Shown piece after piece: positions 11,137 through 22,169 of a stretch of 64,000 nucleotides of DNA. Both the position numbers and the translations under genes were made by a program. Source of the stretch: Nothopassalora personata. Lineage: Eukaryota > Ascomycota > Dothideomycetes > Mycosphaerellales > Mycosphaerellaceae. Position 1 is the first letter of the stretch, and each line of letters begins with the position of its first letter. The notes beneath the pieces were generated by a model that saw only the letters and a program-made list of their open reading frames with translations, made no database searches and was not told the origin of the DNA. The stretch lies in contig CM066290.1 of assembly GCA_033816765.1 (NCBI GenBank), positions 2,418,001 through 2,482,000 of the forward strand, written 5' to 3'.

Positions 11137-12307
11137 TCACTTCTTCCCGCCACCGTTACTCTTCCGCCGAATCTCCTTCTCCCACTCCGGCCTCCAATTC
11201 CACTCACTCGAGAAATGTCGATCCAGCGTCTTATGGTCAACCATGATTAGCATTCTTCCAAGAACACAATCACGGTGTCGTCGACTCACGATCCCCATAT
11301 CCCTAGCAACTCCCCCACACGGGTTAAACTTCAAACAGTTCCGAATCATCAGATCGAAATCCGCCTTGAACTCCTCCGCGTCCTTACACTCTCCTTCCTC
11401 CAGCTTGTGGGCCATGGTGGTGAGGTCCATCGGACGGGAGATGATGTTGTAGTATGTTGGGTACTTCTTGCCGTCGACGGGGTGCATGAAGAGTTGGGCT
11501 GCGCGAGCTTGGCGGATCAAATCGAGGATGTGGTGGCAGAAGGTGATATCGAGGGACGTTGGGACAGGTTGCTCTTCCTGTTCTGCCGGAGGAGACTTTC
11601 TTGGCTGGGAGGATGTCAGTGGAGATGGGGAGGCGACCACGGACTGGACGTACGGCTGGTGTTACCCTCTCGCGCTTGCTGTAGTTGATCTCGCCGCGAG
11701 GTAGTGCTGGTTTGCGAGCGCGTTGGGGTCGGGTGCTGGCCACAGAGGCGATCGAGACTGGTGGTGAGGCAAGAGGATGGTGGGAAGGGTCGGTGTTGAT
11801 GCTGATGACACTTTCCGAGCGGCGCTTGACTGCTGCCGCGGAGGATGCGTCTGAGGCGAGACTGCGCTTCTTCGAGGTCACCATCGCGGCGGTGAAGGGC
11901 TCCTCGTCTGCGGTCGCTGCCTCCTGGCTTTCGATTTCGTCTTCATCGCAGTCGCAGACTCCTTCTGCGGGGGGTTCTTGCTTCTTCGCAGTGATAGTGG
12001 CGACGCCATTGACGGTTGGCAGACACTTCGCCACCAACGCCTGCGGCTCGAGGTCGTGCAGCTCGTCCATCTCTATCTTGTGCTCGCTGACCAATTGTGC
12101 CATCTCCGCTGCACATCGTCTCTTCAGTGCCTCTTTTGCGGCATTGTGTTGTTCGGTGGTGCTCGCGATTAGCTGTGCACGAAAGGCTCTGAAAGCCTCT
12201 TCTGCGACGTCCATACTGGAGCTTGGATCCGCGTCGATCAATGTGTGTGCAAGATTCGACACGAACGGGCGTTTGTTGTGATGATGTTCTGCGATGACTG
12301 TGGTCAT
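11137..12307 (-). CDS. Bromodomain protein
   Basis: Three exons (12307-11654, 11604-11290, 11229-11137) with introns of 49 nt (GTACGT, branch CTGAC, CAG) and 60 nt (GTGAGT, branch CTAAT, AAG) give 353 residues. The N-terminal 200 residues carry a helical stretch (EEAFRAFRAQLIASTTEQHNAAKEALKR) and Lys/Arg patches. The C-terminal 120 residues form a bromodomain: FCHHILDLIRQARAAQLFMHPVDGKKYPTYY with the acetyl-lysine-pocket Tyr, IISRPMDLTTMAHKLE, FKADFDLMIRNCLKFNP with the conserved Asn, then RDMGI. Bromodomains bind acetylated histone tails, so the protein is probably a chromatin reader. A single bromodomain and no ET domain make it distinct from BET proteins. The second intron is a multiple of three and could be retained without a frame change. 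Confidence 0.75.
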
Positions 12308-12609
12308 GCCCGGCAATCGCCGAGACCCCTGCTGGAGGTCACATGAAGGCGATTCGAGGTAAATGAACTTGACAAGTCTGAAATGTCTCCATCGACACGA
12401 CAATCAATTCTGATGATAGCTATCTCCTGGCAATGGTATCGAAAGGCTTATCAGCACACCTATCCGTTCCCAAACTGGTATCTTTTACAACAATGTCCCG
12501 TCTCGAACTCCGTCGAAGTAACCATGCTCCGCGCCTGGGTTCGCTCATGATGCATCGCTCTTCCTTTTAGCACACGTGAAACTTTAAATCGACCTTCAGG
12601 GCGTCTCCG

Positions 12610-14745
12610 TTACAGCAGGTCGCTGTCATCATCCTCGTCTCGCATCCTGAGGCCACCCGGCACCTGTATACCTCCTTGTACCCACGGCAACTTCTCAATA
12701 TCATCAAGCGATTTCCTACCCATTCGAACCTTCTTGAGAAGTCCCTCCACAGCGAGCTGAGCACCGGCATAGTCCTGGCTGCCAGGTCGACTTTCATCCC
12801 ACTCGCCATCTTCGTCCCCAAACCGACACCAAATCCAGTCACATCGTGCTATACGATGTGTGTTCCTACTGCGGTCTGGTTTGCCAGGCGGTGCGTCAAA
12901 CGGCAGGCGGCCCTCCATCAGAGCATATAGCAGGACACCAAGCGCCCAGCCATCGGTCAGACGACCGTCGTATGGCTGACCCAGGAGAATCTCAGGAGCT
13001 GCATAGTCCTCGCTTCCGCATCGCGTCGTCAACAAAGGCGACTCAGGCGGCTGTGGGATCTTACGGCTCAGCCCCAGGTCGGTGAGGGTGACGAGTGGTG
13101 TTGGATGAGATAGGGGGTCATCCAAGGACCGTAGTGCCTGATCCGACAAATTGACCAGAACGTTCTCCAGCTTTATATCTCTGTGCACGATCCAATGGGC
13201 ATGTAGATATCTGGTAGCGCTGGCCAGCTCTGCGAACATTCTTTGAATAAGTGTGGGCGTGAGCAGCTCCCGCTTGTTGGTTGCGAACTCAAACAAGTCG
13301 CCGCCTGGACAGTACGTAACCACCAGCAACGCGCGTGTGGCTTGCCACTCACATGCTTTGAGGTGGATCAACGATGGATGCGATATGCTCTTGAGTATTT
13401 CGACTTCACGTTTTAGGCCTGTTTCGATGCGTTCTTCATCGGCGCCACCCGCAGGTCCGTGCCCTACGATCTTGATAGCAACCAGTTTGTGAGGGTCCAA
13501 GTGGTCTTCGATCTCCGGAGTGGGGTGTGCAGGGATCTTCTCGCGTGTCGCTAGCATCACTGTTGAGAATGTTCCTTGTCCCAATTGTCGCAGCGGTCTG
13601 AACTTCCGTCGCTTGTTATGGATGCCGCAGTGTATCTCAAGAAACTCTGAAGCAGTCCCATCTTCCAAACAGGGCTGATCCTCTTCTGCTTCCTCACTCT
13701 CATTCATACTTGAATTGCTGGGTGGGGGTGTGGGCAGCTGCTTCGTGCCGTCCAAATGTGACCCTGTTATTCCTCTGTGTTCCGCCAAATATGCTTCCCG
13801 TTGCATATGGTACCCCGTACTCTCGATGTTGGGCGCGTCGCCAGAGCCAAAGGTGACATGGCGTTGACGAACATTGTGCAGCGTTCCCGGCTTGAAATCT
13901 GACACGCTGCGGTTTCGTGTATGTGCACTTGCCTTTGCTCCCTCTTGACCTCCTGCTTCCCGAGACGCGTTCGCGATAGTAGCTTCCTGCATGAGACTAC
14001 TATACGTCTTCCTCCTGCGCGAAGGCGAGTCAGGCGAGACCGGCTGTCCCGGGTTGCTGGTAAGCGGAGGATCATTTAAAGAATTATCTCTGGATCGATT
14101 CGGTGTCTTGACAGACCGTTTTCGCCAGACTGGAGGCATATCGGGCCCAACGAGCGGCGAAGGCAGGGGTGTCAGATCAGCTAGAGCTGCAAGGTAGGGC
14201 GAGGGTAATGCAGAGGCTGATGCTGGGGAAAGCGACGACGTCGGGCTAGATGTTGACATGTTCGAGCGCAACGACGAGCCCAGGGTAGGTAAGGTAGTGG
14301 GAGAGGTGAGGTTATGATTGATGGTGGGCTCAGGCGCTGACAACTCGTACATGATGGTTGGTGTCTCGGTAGATGGCGTCGCCGAAGGTACCGTCGACCC
14401 GTGCAGATTCGTTCTCAGCGATAGGCCAGCGCTAGCGGGAGACGCGTGGTGCGTGCTCCGGTGGGTGAGTGTGGCAGCGGAGGCAGTGTCGAGCGGCGGG
14501 AGGACAGCGGCGGAGTTGTGCTGGAAGGAGAGGCGGTTCGTCAGAGACACGCCGGCAGCGGGGATCTGACCTGCAGAAGCGTCCTGACCAGGAGCATCCT
14601 GACGGCGTGTCCCTGCTGCTGGAGGATGGTGAACATTGGCAGACAGCTCAGCTTCGCCGCGTAGCTGTTGCTGTTGCTGTTGCTGTTCCGCTTGGTGCTG
14701 GGGGTAATGAGCCGGAGGAGGCTGGGCGCGAGAATTGGCACTCAT
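12610..14745 (-). CDS. Serine/threonine protein kinase, Prr1/YPL150W-like
   Basis: One exon of 711 residues from ATG 14745 (MSANSRAQPPPA). The first 380 residues are disordered, with a poly-Gln run near the start and Ser/Thr/Pro-rich stretches. The kinase domain shows the Gly-rich loop LGQGTFSTV, the lysine in VAIKIV, HRDIKLENVLV, DLG at the magnesium site (instead of DFG), YAAPEILLGQPYDGRLTDGW, and LLYALMEGRLPFD. Insertions around the VAIK lysine and after the catalytic loop, and the RCDWIW word after the domain, resemble the fungal Prr1/YPL150W group. That assignment is from memory of motifs and is moderate. The yeast members are linked to pheromone and cell-wall signalling. An in-frame upstream start at 14856 is less likely. 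Confidence 0.8.
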   Translation of the reverse strand: MSANSRAQPPPAHYPQHQAEQQQQQQQLRGEAELSANVHHPPAAGTRRQDAPGQDASAGQIPAAGVSLTNRLSFQHNSAAVLPPLDTASAATLTHRSTHHASPASAGLSLRTNLHGSTVPSATPSTETPTIMYELSAPEPTINHNLTSPTTLPTLGSSLRSNMSTSSPTSSLSPASASALPSPYLAALADLTPLPSPLVGPDMPPVWRKRSVKTPNRSRDNSLNDPPLTSNPGQPVSPDSPSRRRKTYSSLMQEATIANASREAGGQEGAKASAHTRNRSVSDFKPGTLHNVRQRHVTFGSGDAPNIESTGYHMQREAYLAEHRGITGSHLDGTKQLPTPPPSNSSMNESEEAEEDQPCLEDGTASEFLEIHCGIHNKRRKFRPLRQLGQGTFSTVMLATREKIPAHPTPEIEDHLDPHKLVAIKIVGHGPAGGADEERIETGLKREVEILKSISHPSLIHLKACEWQATRALLVVTYCPGGDLFEFATNKRELLTPTLIQRMFAELASATRYLHAHWIVHRDIKLENVLVNLSDQALRSLDDPLSHPTPLVTLTDLGLSRKIPQPPESPLLTTRCGSEDYAAPEILLGQPYDGRLTDGWALGVLLYALMEGRLPFDAPPGKPDRSRNTHRIARCDWIWCRFGDEDGEWDESRPGSQDYAGAQLAVEGLLKKVRMGRKSLDDIEKLPWVQGGIQVPGGLRMRDEDDDSDLL

Positions 14746-14922
14746 GGTCGGCACGTGTGAGATACAAAGTACAGCCGCACTGCACTCTGTCCTTAGTCGT
14801 GCACCGCTCGCGACTCGGCAGCTTTCTGCGCGTGCGTACCGTACCCTTGTCGTCAACGTGGTGACGAGTACTGTACAGTACTATGATGAGCCTATCCGCC
14901 AATGGTGAAGCTTTTACACGTG

Positions 14923-15168
14923 TCACCGCATGAACATGGCTCCCAAGAAGCCAAATTTAGTCCTTCTACGTATATCTTCCTTGGACAACAATTTCACTTC
15001 TTCATCTACAACGAGCGCCCTGATACTTGACTTCGCGGCTCTTTGTTCATCAAGATTGTGCCTTGCCCGCTTTTCAGCTTCCTCGGGCGCTCCCTGCTTC
15101 AAGAACCACCGCGCGTGGCGTGTCGTGGCATGAAAGGTCAAGTCGCTACGTGATGCCTCTGCCAGCAT
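14923..15168 (-). CDS. Possible small protein, 81 aa, unknown
   Basis: ATG 15168 opens an 81-residue frame that looks protein-like: basic and helical (FLKQGAPEEAEKRARHNLDE, then RALVVDEEVKLLSKEDIRRR) and ending in a hydrophobic KFGFLGAMFMR. I do not recognise a family. It starts upstream of the kinase gene on the same strand, 180 bp away. An overlapping plus-strand frame of 200 codons has no recognisable domain and is judged chance. It could be the last exon of a longer gene. Confidence 0.3.
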   Translation of the reverse strand: MLAEASRSDLTFHATTRHARWFLKQGAPEEAEKRARHNLDEQRAAKSSIRALVVDEEVKLLSKEDIRRRTKFGFLGAMFMR

Positions 15169-16187
15169 TTACCATGATCGTGTCCATGTTGTGTTGGGTA
15201 TCCCCTATTCATTCAGCTGCGGCCAAGTCGGACAGCACAAGTTTCCGGGACGACTGGACTGGTCAGACTCCCACGATCCTGCATCATCGCAGCATGACGC
15301 TTCTCTTACGCGCTCAGAGCCACCTCGACGTTGGGATCGCTTGCCAACTCCGCAAGGCCTTCAAGAGCAGCAAGAGCATGTTGCTGGTCATGCTTTCGAG
15401 TCACCGCGTAAAGCTCGCCGCTATCGTGCCTGGGCGAGTATTGAGCCACGCGCTCGTATCAGACCCCAGTGACCCCTTCACGACCAAGTTCTTTGACATA
15501 AGCGCCCTTTTGCTATCCAGGCCGCGCCATGGTGACATGGCTAGCGCACTAGGCCACGCATATCCTGGCGGGTACGTGGGCTCTCTGTTGTCAATTGTCC
15601 CCGACACGTCGCGCGAGGAATTGATGTAGGCGATCGGCGGATGTCTCCTAGATGCGTGGTTTTCACCGCCACCAGCAGACTTCCAGTATCCAACCACATG
15701 CATGACTTCCCAGTGAAGTCAGTTGCCATCCTGGAACATATCACCTTGCATCGAGTGGCCCAACATGCCCAATGATTCGTGTTGAGCAATCTATGCTTGG
15801 AACCTGGTCTACATCAACGAAGAGATCTGTCTTGGCCTCACTCATACTTGCAGCAGTCTATTTTCGAAAAGAAACGCCGTCGGCGGGCCTCCCCAGTATG
15901 CCACAATTCTGACCCTGGCGATCGAGCCATCTAGCTTCGGTCTCGGCGAGACCAGCCTCATAGAGACAAAATCGATATGCGTGACCTGGTCAGGACCGAG
16001 AATGGATCTCGCGGCTGCCATGTGCTTTCAGGTATGGGGCTTTCGGCCAGTCGTCGAGCGATGCCAGCCAGGTAATGTTGAACCTGGGTGATGCATAGAT
16101 CTCAGTCTAGGACATCTTTCATGGTCGGTTTCCGCAACCAAAAAGCAGAGTTGCTGGCCGGTGAGTGGGTTCACACGTCAAAAGGCC
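15169..16187. other. Intergenic region upstream of the bHLH gene
   Basis: Nothing convincing is coded here. It probably holds the promoter of the plus-strand bHLH gene. No repeat or RNA gene was recognised. Confidence 0.4.
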
Positions 16188-16919
16188 ATGGACACAAACA
16201 CAGCAATGGCAGTGGCTACGGGTCCGCGGTATTGTGAGAATGAGCTCGACTTCGCCCTCAGTCTCTACCACTACAACGACGCTTGTGCAGATCCAGAGAT
16301 TACTTTACCGGTGTGGGACGATTCCTTTCCTGAACGCGCCAGCCATACGATACAACCATGGCAACTAAACACACAGTATGCTTTGCTCGAAGATCCATAC
16401 GATGACAGCTGGCCATCTTCGCGGTCGCCGGCCATGTCCGCATTCTCGTCACCCGCAGTTGGACCAAGCGGTTCCGTGATGTACATGGCGGCGGTACGGC
16501 ATGAGTTACAACAGGAGCCGACAGCTTCAAACTCTAGCAGACGTCGACGATCATCACAAACGCACACAACGACACCACAGGATGATGCCGTCGCTGGTCG
16601 CATAGGCTATCATAAAGATGCACATAGCCATCTTCCGCAGATGGTATCCCATACAGTGATCGAGAAGAGATATCGAGACAAGCTTGGAAACCACTTTCAG
16701 GCACTACAGCGCAGTATACCGACACTTCGCGATCCGCAGGTGCCAGCGCCAATAGCAGACGAGCAGCTCTCAAATAATTCGCTCACCAAGGGGTTGCTTT
16801 CCACGCACAAGCGGAACAAAGCCACTGTCTGCATGAAAGCAGTTGAGTATATACAGCATCTGGAAGCCAAGGTCCGGGCCTATGAACGACACAACAGGCA
16901 CTATACAGAGGATGCATGA
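16188..16919 (+). CDS. Basic helix-loop-helix transcription factor, SREBP-like
   Basis: Single exon, 243 residues from ATG 16188 (MDTNTAMAVATG); the only upstream in-frame start would be GTG. The N-terminal 160 residues are disordered with a basic SSRRRRSSQ patch. The bHLH domain begins SHTVIEKRYRDKLGNHFQAL, with His, Glu and Arg at DNA-contact positions and the Tyr in EKRYR that marks SREBP-type fungal bHLH proteins. The loop is long, and helix 2 reads NKATVCMKAVEYIQHLEAKV, close to the C-terminus. The predicted role is a nuclear, DNA-binding dimeric regulator. No membrane segments follow, unlike full SREBPs, so it is not expected to be processed from a membrane. Confidence 0.8.
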   Translation: MDTNTAMAVATGPRYCENELDFALSLYHYNDACADPEITLPVWDDSFPERASHTIQPWQLNTQYALLEDPYDDSWPSSRSPAMSAFSSPAVGPSGSVMYMAAVRHELQQEPTASNSSRRRRSSQTHTTTPQDDAVAGRIGYHKDAHSHLPQMVSHTVIEKRYRDKLGNHFQALQRSIPTLRDPQVPAPIADEQLSNNSLTKGLLSTHKRNKATVCMKAVEYIQHLEAKVRAYERHNRHYTEDA

Positions 16920-17922
16920 CACATCTCAAATCTACACATGTGATGCGTGTCTTCTTCCCATCGGAAAGGGCCAAGTCGCGGATCACGGTGATAGCCATGG
17001 ATATGAATTACCTAGGGTGGTCGCCCAATTGCTGTTCAGACCTCGCATCAAAAAAGTCCTGTGGATCCTATCTTCCATCGATCTTGACAACCAAGCACCG
17101 GACCAAAGTTCAAGAGAGGGCAGTCCAGACTGACAGCATGGTGACTCAGCCTTGTCGGGGTACTACCGAATCCTCATGGCACGGGCCGAGCGCCCACATC
17201 ATGTAACACTGTAATCGGACTGCATTTTGGTCGCCGAAAGATCTCCAACTTCACGTGCCGTAAAGTCTATGGGCAGCTCACGATTTCGCATAGGAGCAGC
17301 TCCAATTAATAGTCATATTTCAAACCTTGATCAGCCCTCTAGCACTCCAAAATGCGCTTGCCCGCCTGGCGAGGGCTAATAGCATCTATGTTTCCTGTAG
17401 CCGAAGCAAACTTGGGAAGGGCCCACGGTGTGAGGGGCCCCCAAAGGGAGGGAGGATCTTGTAGGAGGACCCGAGTGCAGCGGAGGGGTGGGGGGATGGA
17501 TATGCCCCATTTGATGGCAATTTGATAGCAATCTATGAATTAGTCAGAATGTAAGCTGCCCGTGGACGAATTCGTGAGCTGCCCATAGACTTTCCGCCAA
17601 ACATGCATCAGTAGCGTAAAGCAACCCAAAACTCCACCCACGACTTGGATCACTCAAAGCGCGCTGGCTCACTTTGTCCAACTCGGTCGCCACGCATTCG
17701 ATCTTGATCTTGGAGAGCTGATGCCATGGAGCCTCCTGACAGCGATCAACGCTGTCCACTGTCTCCCTTGGGGATGCCCGATCTACTGGAGGCCGGTGCA
17801 CCTTGGCCGATCTGCAGACAGATTTCTTTGCTGTGTTATTATTAAGGAAACAGCATGTCTGGGTACGTGAGGCTCCATTCGTTAAAGCGACTTTCACCTT
17901 TATCACAGTCGTTGCCAAAACC
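16920..17922. other. Intergenic region upstream of the MFS gene
   Basis: Contains a G-rich stretch near 17420-17505 and probably the promoter of the MFS gene. No coding region is supported; a minus-strand open frame at 17544-17924 looks like chance. Confidence 0.4.
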
Positions 17923-19887
17923 ATGGCGACGGCCGAAAAGGCCGAGACTGTCAGCTACGACGATTTCATCGAGAAATGCGACAATACCACAACTCAGGAC
18001 TGCTCTGTACAGGACTGCTCTGTACAGCTGGAGGACCAGTCAACGTCACAAAATGATCTCGCCCCAACGGACACCTACTCCAGCGGCATTACGATGTGGC
18101 TGAGTCTGTTAGGAGTAGCTACTGCATACTTCCTAGTACCTCTCGACGTGGTATGTTTATCCTTCCCGCCAGCTTTCCTTTCAATGGCAACCTAATGTGT
18201 TCAAGAGTATTGTTGCCACCGCCATTCCCAAGATCACCGACCAATTCCAGAGGATTGATGATGTAGCATTCTATGGCTGCGCTTTTCTCATGGCTCTGGG
18301 CGGGTGTCAAAGCGCTTGGGGCAAGGCTTTCAAGTACTTCCCAATCAAAGTGACGTACCTGGCGAGCATCTTCATCTTCGAGGTTGGGAGTCTATTGTGT
18401 GGACTTGCGCCAAGTTCGATGGTGTTTGTGATTGGGAGGGCGATCGCAGGTAGTGGGGCGGCGGGGATTGCGTGCGGGACTAATACGATAAGTGAGTAAG
18501 ATAAGATGAGAGACGCGAAAGGCTGGCGATAGGATGCTGATGTGATGCAGTTGCTGTGATTACGCCCCCGCAGAAACGGCCACTCCTCACGAGCATGATG
18601 GGTGCGGTGTATGGCATCTCATCTGTTGTTGGGCCGCTACTAGGTGGTGCTATCACTGAAGGAGTCTCGTGGAGGTGGTGTAAGCAGATGCCCTGCAGTC
18701 CTTCCAGAATCTGACAGCATCCGCTAACATGACATGATGCCCAGGCTTCTACATTAACCTCCCGCTCGGCGCCGTAGCAGCTGGCATCTCACTCTTGGTC
18801 CTGACAATTCCATCTAGCGTCACACCACCTTCCACAACTCTTAAAGAGAAACTCCTCCAAATGGACTTCCCAGGTATCGCTCTCGCAATGGCCATGGCCA
18901 TTTCCCTTTTCCTTGCCCTCCATTACGGCGGCACCTCCCATGCCTGGTCCTCTGCTATCGTCATTGGCCTCCTCGTCGGCTTCGTCCTCTTCGTAGTCAC
19001 CTTTGTCGCATGGGAACTCTATCAAGGAGACCGCGCAGCCGTTCCACAGCGTCTCCTAGGCAAACGACACATGTGGGTCAACTCCATCTTTACAGCAGCG
19101 TTCGCAGGATCCTTCAACATTGGATTGTACTATATCCCGATATACTTCCAGAGTGTGAGTGGTGATACGCCGATGTGGTCTGGGATCAAGAATATTCCGG
19201 TGATTTCCTCGGTGGCGATCGCAATCATTGTGTCGGGGCTGGTGGCTTCGAGGACTGGCATCGCCGGGCCGATTATGCCTTTTGGGGCAAGTGTTGCGAC
19301 GGTGGGAGTTGGCCTACTGTACATGCTGGATATTGGAACGGCGACAGGGAAATGGGTTGGGTTAGTATTGGTGACTTGAAATGTCGATGCTTGCAATGGC
19401 TAACCTTTCGGTAGATATCAGATCGTGGTTGGCATTGGTTGGGGATCAGCTTTCCAGATTCCCATGATTGTTGCTCAGGGTACTGCTGACACGAGGGATA
19501 TATCGTCCGTGACTGCTATCATCTTGTGTACGTTGCACGACGTCAATCATGACGGCGTTCAGTTGATGATTCGCAGTCTTCCAGACCTTTGGCGCATCTC
19601 TTGCCCTGGCAGCCGCACAAGCCGCTTTCTCGAATCGACTCATCAAGACACTTCCCACGACAGAGCCAACTGTGGCTCCCGCAAAGGTCATTGCAACTGG
19701 TGCTACTGCACTGAGGCATGTCTTCGATCCGAGTCAGGTTAGAGGAATTCTAGAAGCTTATGTGGTAGGGCTACAAGCTGTGTGGTGCGTAGCGATCGCC
19801 ATCACTGGGCTTGCAGTACTGATCAGCTTTTGCGGTCGGTGGCAGCGACTTGATCTGGAACTGGGCAAGGCGAAGACGGCGGCTTAA
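17923..19887 (+). CDS. MFS drug efflux transporter (DHA, 14-helix type)
   Basis: Six exons (17923-18150, 18206-18491, 18551-18679, 18745-19360, 19415-19527, 19577-19887) with introns of 49-65 nt and consistent phases give 560 residues without a stop. After a polar N-terminus the first helix is MWLSLLGVATAYFLVPLDVS, followed by SIVATAIPKITDQF, a hallmark of fungal 14-helix H+/drug antiporters. Further motifs are SAWGKAFKYF, VFVIGRAIAGSGAAG (motif C-like region), PPQKRPLLTSMMGAVYGISS and GPLLGGAITEGVSWRW (antiporter motif), then FYINLPLGA. It should export small toxic compounds or secondary metabolites across the plasma membrane. The ligand cannot be told, and no biosynthetic cluster is visible nearby. 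Confidence 0.88.
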
Positions 19888-20159
19888 GATAGCCCATGGG
19901 TGCCATGGAAGGTGTGAGAAAGCTTTCAGACGGCGTCCGGATCCCAGCTGTCGTTGCAGACCCGGCACCACAGCGATGACTTATGAATCCCATAACATAA
20001 TACTCTAGAACTGTATATGATCGGTCGTGTGTACTCGAATCTCGACCGTTAAGAAAGTATCGTGCATGAAGCAACGCCGACAATGGAGACCAAGGGAGCC
20101 ATACAATGCCAACATTCATAGAAGGTTTAAATCATAACTTCACCTGGTAGCTACACATT

Positions 20160-20612
20160 GTGCTCATTCATATAACACCTATCGCTGGGTACATCCTCGA
20201 TAAAACAGTAGACGTGTCACGACGGCATTCCAGCCGCAGAGCCTGCAGCAAAGCTGGAATCCGCAAGATCGTAGACACTGTTTACAAATGTTCCCCAGAC
20301 CACTTCAACGCACCACTGAGAGATCGATACCAAGTGATATCCTCCCCATATTCTCACTGCCTCCTCTCCTAACACTTCGCACATCATCACTCGACACGAA
20401 CCCATCGAACTCATCTGCGAAGACACGAAACCCGGCTTGAAAAGTACAGACAAACTCGTCTTTATCCAGATTTTCCAACAAGAACGCGATGCTGCGGCGA
20501 AGCAGGCATTTTATGTGGAGCTGGCGAAGGCTTTGATGAAGAGACGTGGGCTGGAGAGAGATGATCTGATCATTACGGTGAGTGGGAACGAAAAGGAGGA
20601 TTGGAATCTTTG
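20160..20612 (+). pseudogene. Tautomerase-like protein, frameshifted
   Basis: The first frame (from 20160) contains DHFNAPLRDRYQVIS. Another frame continues ELICEDTKPGLKSTDKLVFI, QIFQQERDAAAKQAFYVELA and LMKRRGLERDDLIITVSGNE, ending KEDWNL. These match the layout of fungal members of the Tautomerase_2 group (small trimeric isomerase-fold proteins). The halves lie in different frames and join only by a one-base change near 20340. The N-terminal Met-Pro of active tautomerases is not visible. The C-terminus stops after EDW, where relatives continue with a short loop. Probably a pseudogene. Confidence 0.5.
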
Positions 20613-20884
20613 AAAATGGGGAGGCGCAGTCTTGAACTGGGACGTTGTGATAAGGAAGCTGAGCGTATAGTATAGAGGATAAAGGTCAAGCTCGCCCCAG
20701 CTGGCAGTGGACTTCCTGCATATGCCATGATTAATGTAGTTGATAATGAACTATGTAATCCACGTTTCTGCGGCATTTCACGACTCAGAAAGCAGTCTCC
20801 AGACCGGAACAGATCTACCACGAATATGTCTCGTAACGCGCCTACATGGAAATTGAGCAATAAAGACCAAGCAACGCCATAAAA

Positions 20885-21806
20885 TCAGTAGTACATATAC
20901 CTGCTACGCGGGTCAGGATTCCAATCCTCGTTCTCAATACTCGTCTTCAAATCTTCCATCAACGGAAGTACTTGCTGCATATAAGTTTCTTCGTCAACCA
21001 TGGGCTTACTTGCCCGGGATTCTAGAGTAATAGTCTGAGCCACTTCGTCAAAGCTCCATGCCCACCAGGTCTTCTTCGGAGTAGGCGGAGAGTTATCGTA
21101 CCGCTCGTGGTGATCGACTTTGAGGATAAGAGCGATCAAACGATTGTACCAGGTCTTCAAGCTGCCTTTGACGAGAGCTGCGTTCCGGACGATGACGAAG
21201 CGCTTAACATTTTGGAGCTGGCGCAAAAGCTTGACGATGTCGGCTGTGAAGTCGAAGAGGTAGTGCCAGCGGCTTGAGCGGTGTAGAACGATGGTTGGCG
21301 TATCAATTTTGAGGGACGATGAGCCGAAAGGGTATTCGCCCCATTCCAATAGCTTCCTAAAGTGTCTGTTGTCGGCGACCTAAAGAGAGACTCTGTGAGT
21401 AGGTAAAGTCCAGGGGTCCGAGGGGCTCAACTTACGAACGCGATCGATCTGATAGCTCCAACCTGTTTCGGCTGTAGCATCGAGAGCTCGTGGGAGATGT
21501 CAAGGAACATGTTGGACACCACGAAGTTCGTTCGGCTGAAGGCAACGAGGCACCCATCGTGATAGAATTGCCGACAAGTCAGGAGTGGACCCAGCTGGTT
21601 GGCGGTGAATAATCCTCATCAAGATATATTCCACTGCTACCTCCGGAATTTGCGAAGCCATGAGTGTAGCCATCTTCGAACACTTGTTCTAGAATGTGTA
21701 TACGGAGCTCTGCGGGGAGTGAGGAGAAATACAGTGGCTTTCGTTCTTCGACTGGGGAAATGGATATTGCCGAGTGCTCCCTCTGTATCGTTGGAAGCAT
21801 CTCCAT
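20885..21806 (-). pseudogene. F-box-like fungal protein with one frameshift
   Basis: ATG 21806 opens MEMLPTIQREHSAIS and an F-box-like FSSLPAELRIHILEQVFEDG. The next frame continues QLGPLLTCRQFYHDGCLVAF and SRTNFVVSNMFLDISHEL. After a 56-nt intron (21435-21380, GTAAGT...TTTAG) it continues ADNRHFRKLLEWGEYPFGSS and ends RSRYMYY at 20885. This is the layout of the many fungal proteins with a degenerate N-terminal F-box (LPxELRxxIxxxVF) and no known target. The change of frame near 21595 has no intron signals, so the gene is probably inactive, or there is a one-base error. Its start lies only 150 bp from the left end of the giant repeat element. Confidence 0.5.
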
Positions 21807-21867
21807 ATCTGCTCAATGTTGACGATTCTGTACATCTCGTCCTAGTTTTCGCGCTGGGGGATTGGGT

Positions 21868-21892
21868 GGGGGGGGGGGCGGGGGGGGGGGGG
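21868..21892 (+). repeat. Poly-G tract next to the element boundary
   Basis: A run of 24 G interrupted by a single C, about 70 bp outside the left terminal inverted repeat. On the minus strand it is poly-C and would encode poly-Pro. The tract could form a G-quadruplex and its length may be uncertain in assembly. Confidence 0.9.
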
Positions 21893-21961
21893 TGAAAGTC
21901 GTTTCTGCAATATCATCTAGTAAGAGTTTAGCCTGTGGGCGGAAGCCTGGAGGTGTAGGTA

Positions 21962-22168
21962 TCTCAATATTCACATTCGAGGTGTCGACATCCGAGGTGT
22001 CTACAATCCACGTAACGAGGTGTCTACAATCCACGTGTCGAGGTATCTACAATCGAGCTCTCCACATTCGACATTCGAAATTCGACATTCGAGATTCGAC
22101 ATGCCGTAAATATACTAGGAGCCGCTAAAATTAGCTAAAATTAGCTACTCCTAGTATGTTTATAGCAT
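21962..22168 (+). repeat. Left terminal inverted repeat
   Basis: Pairs with 51065-51265. It is built from short direct repeats of the type CGAGGTGTCTACAATCCACG and ATTCGACATTCGA. It ends in an imperfect palindrome, ACTAGGAGCCGCTAAAA facing TTAGCTACTCCTAGT, whose arms recur inside the element. Confidence 0.85.
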
Positions 22169-22169
22169 C

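Noticed and set aside
15027..15629. A 200-codon plus-strand open frame
   Set aside because: No domain or sensible composition; it overlaps a more protein-like minus-strand frame and lacks supporting context.
17544..17924. A 126-codon minus-strand open frame upstream of the MFS gene
   Set aside because: It lies in the expected promoter region, has no recognisable domain and overlaps the MFS start.
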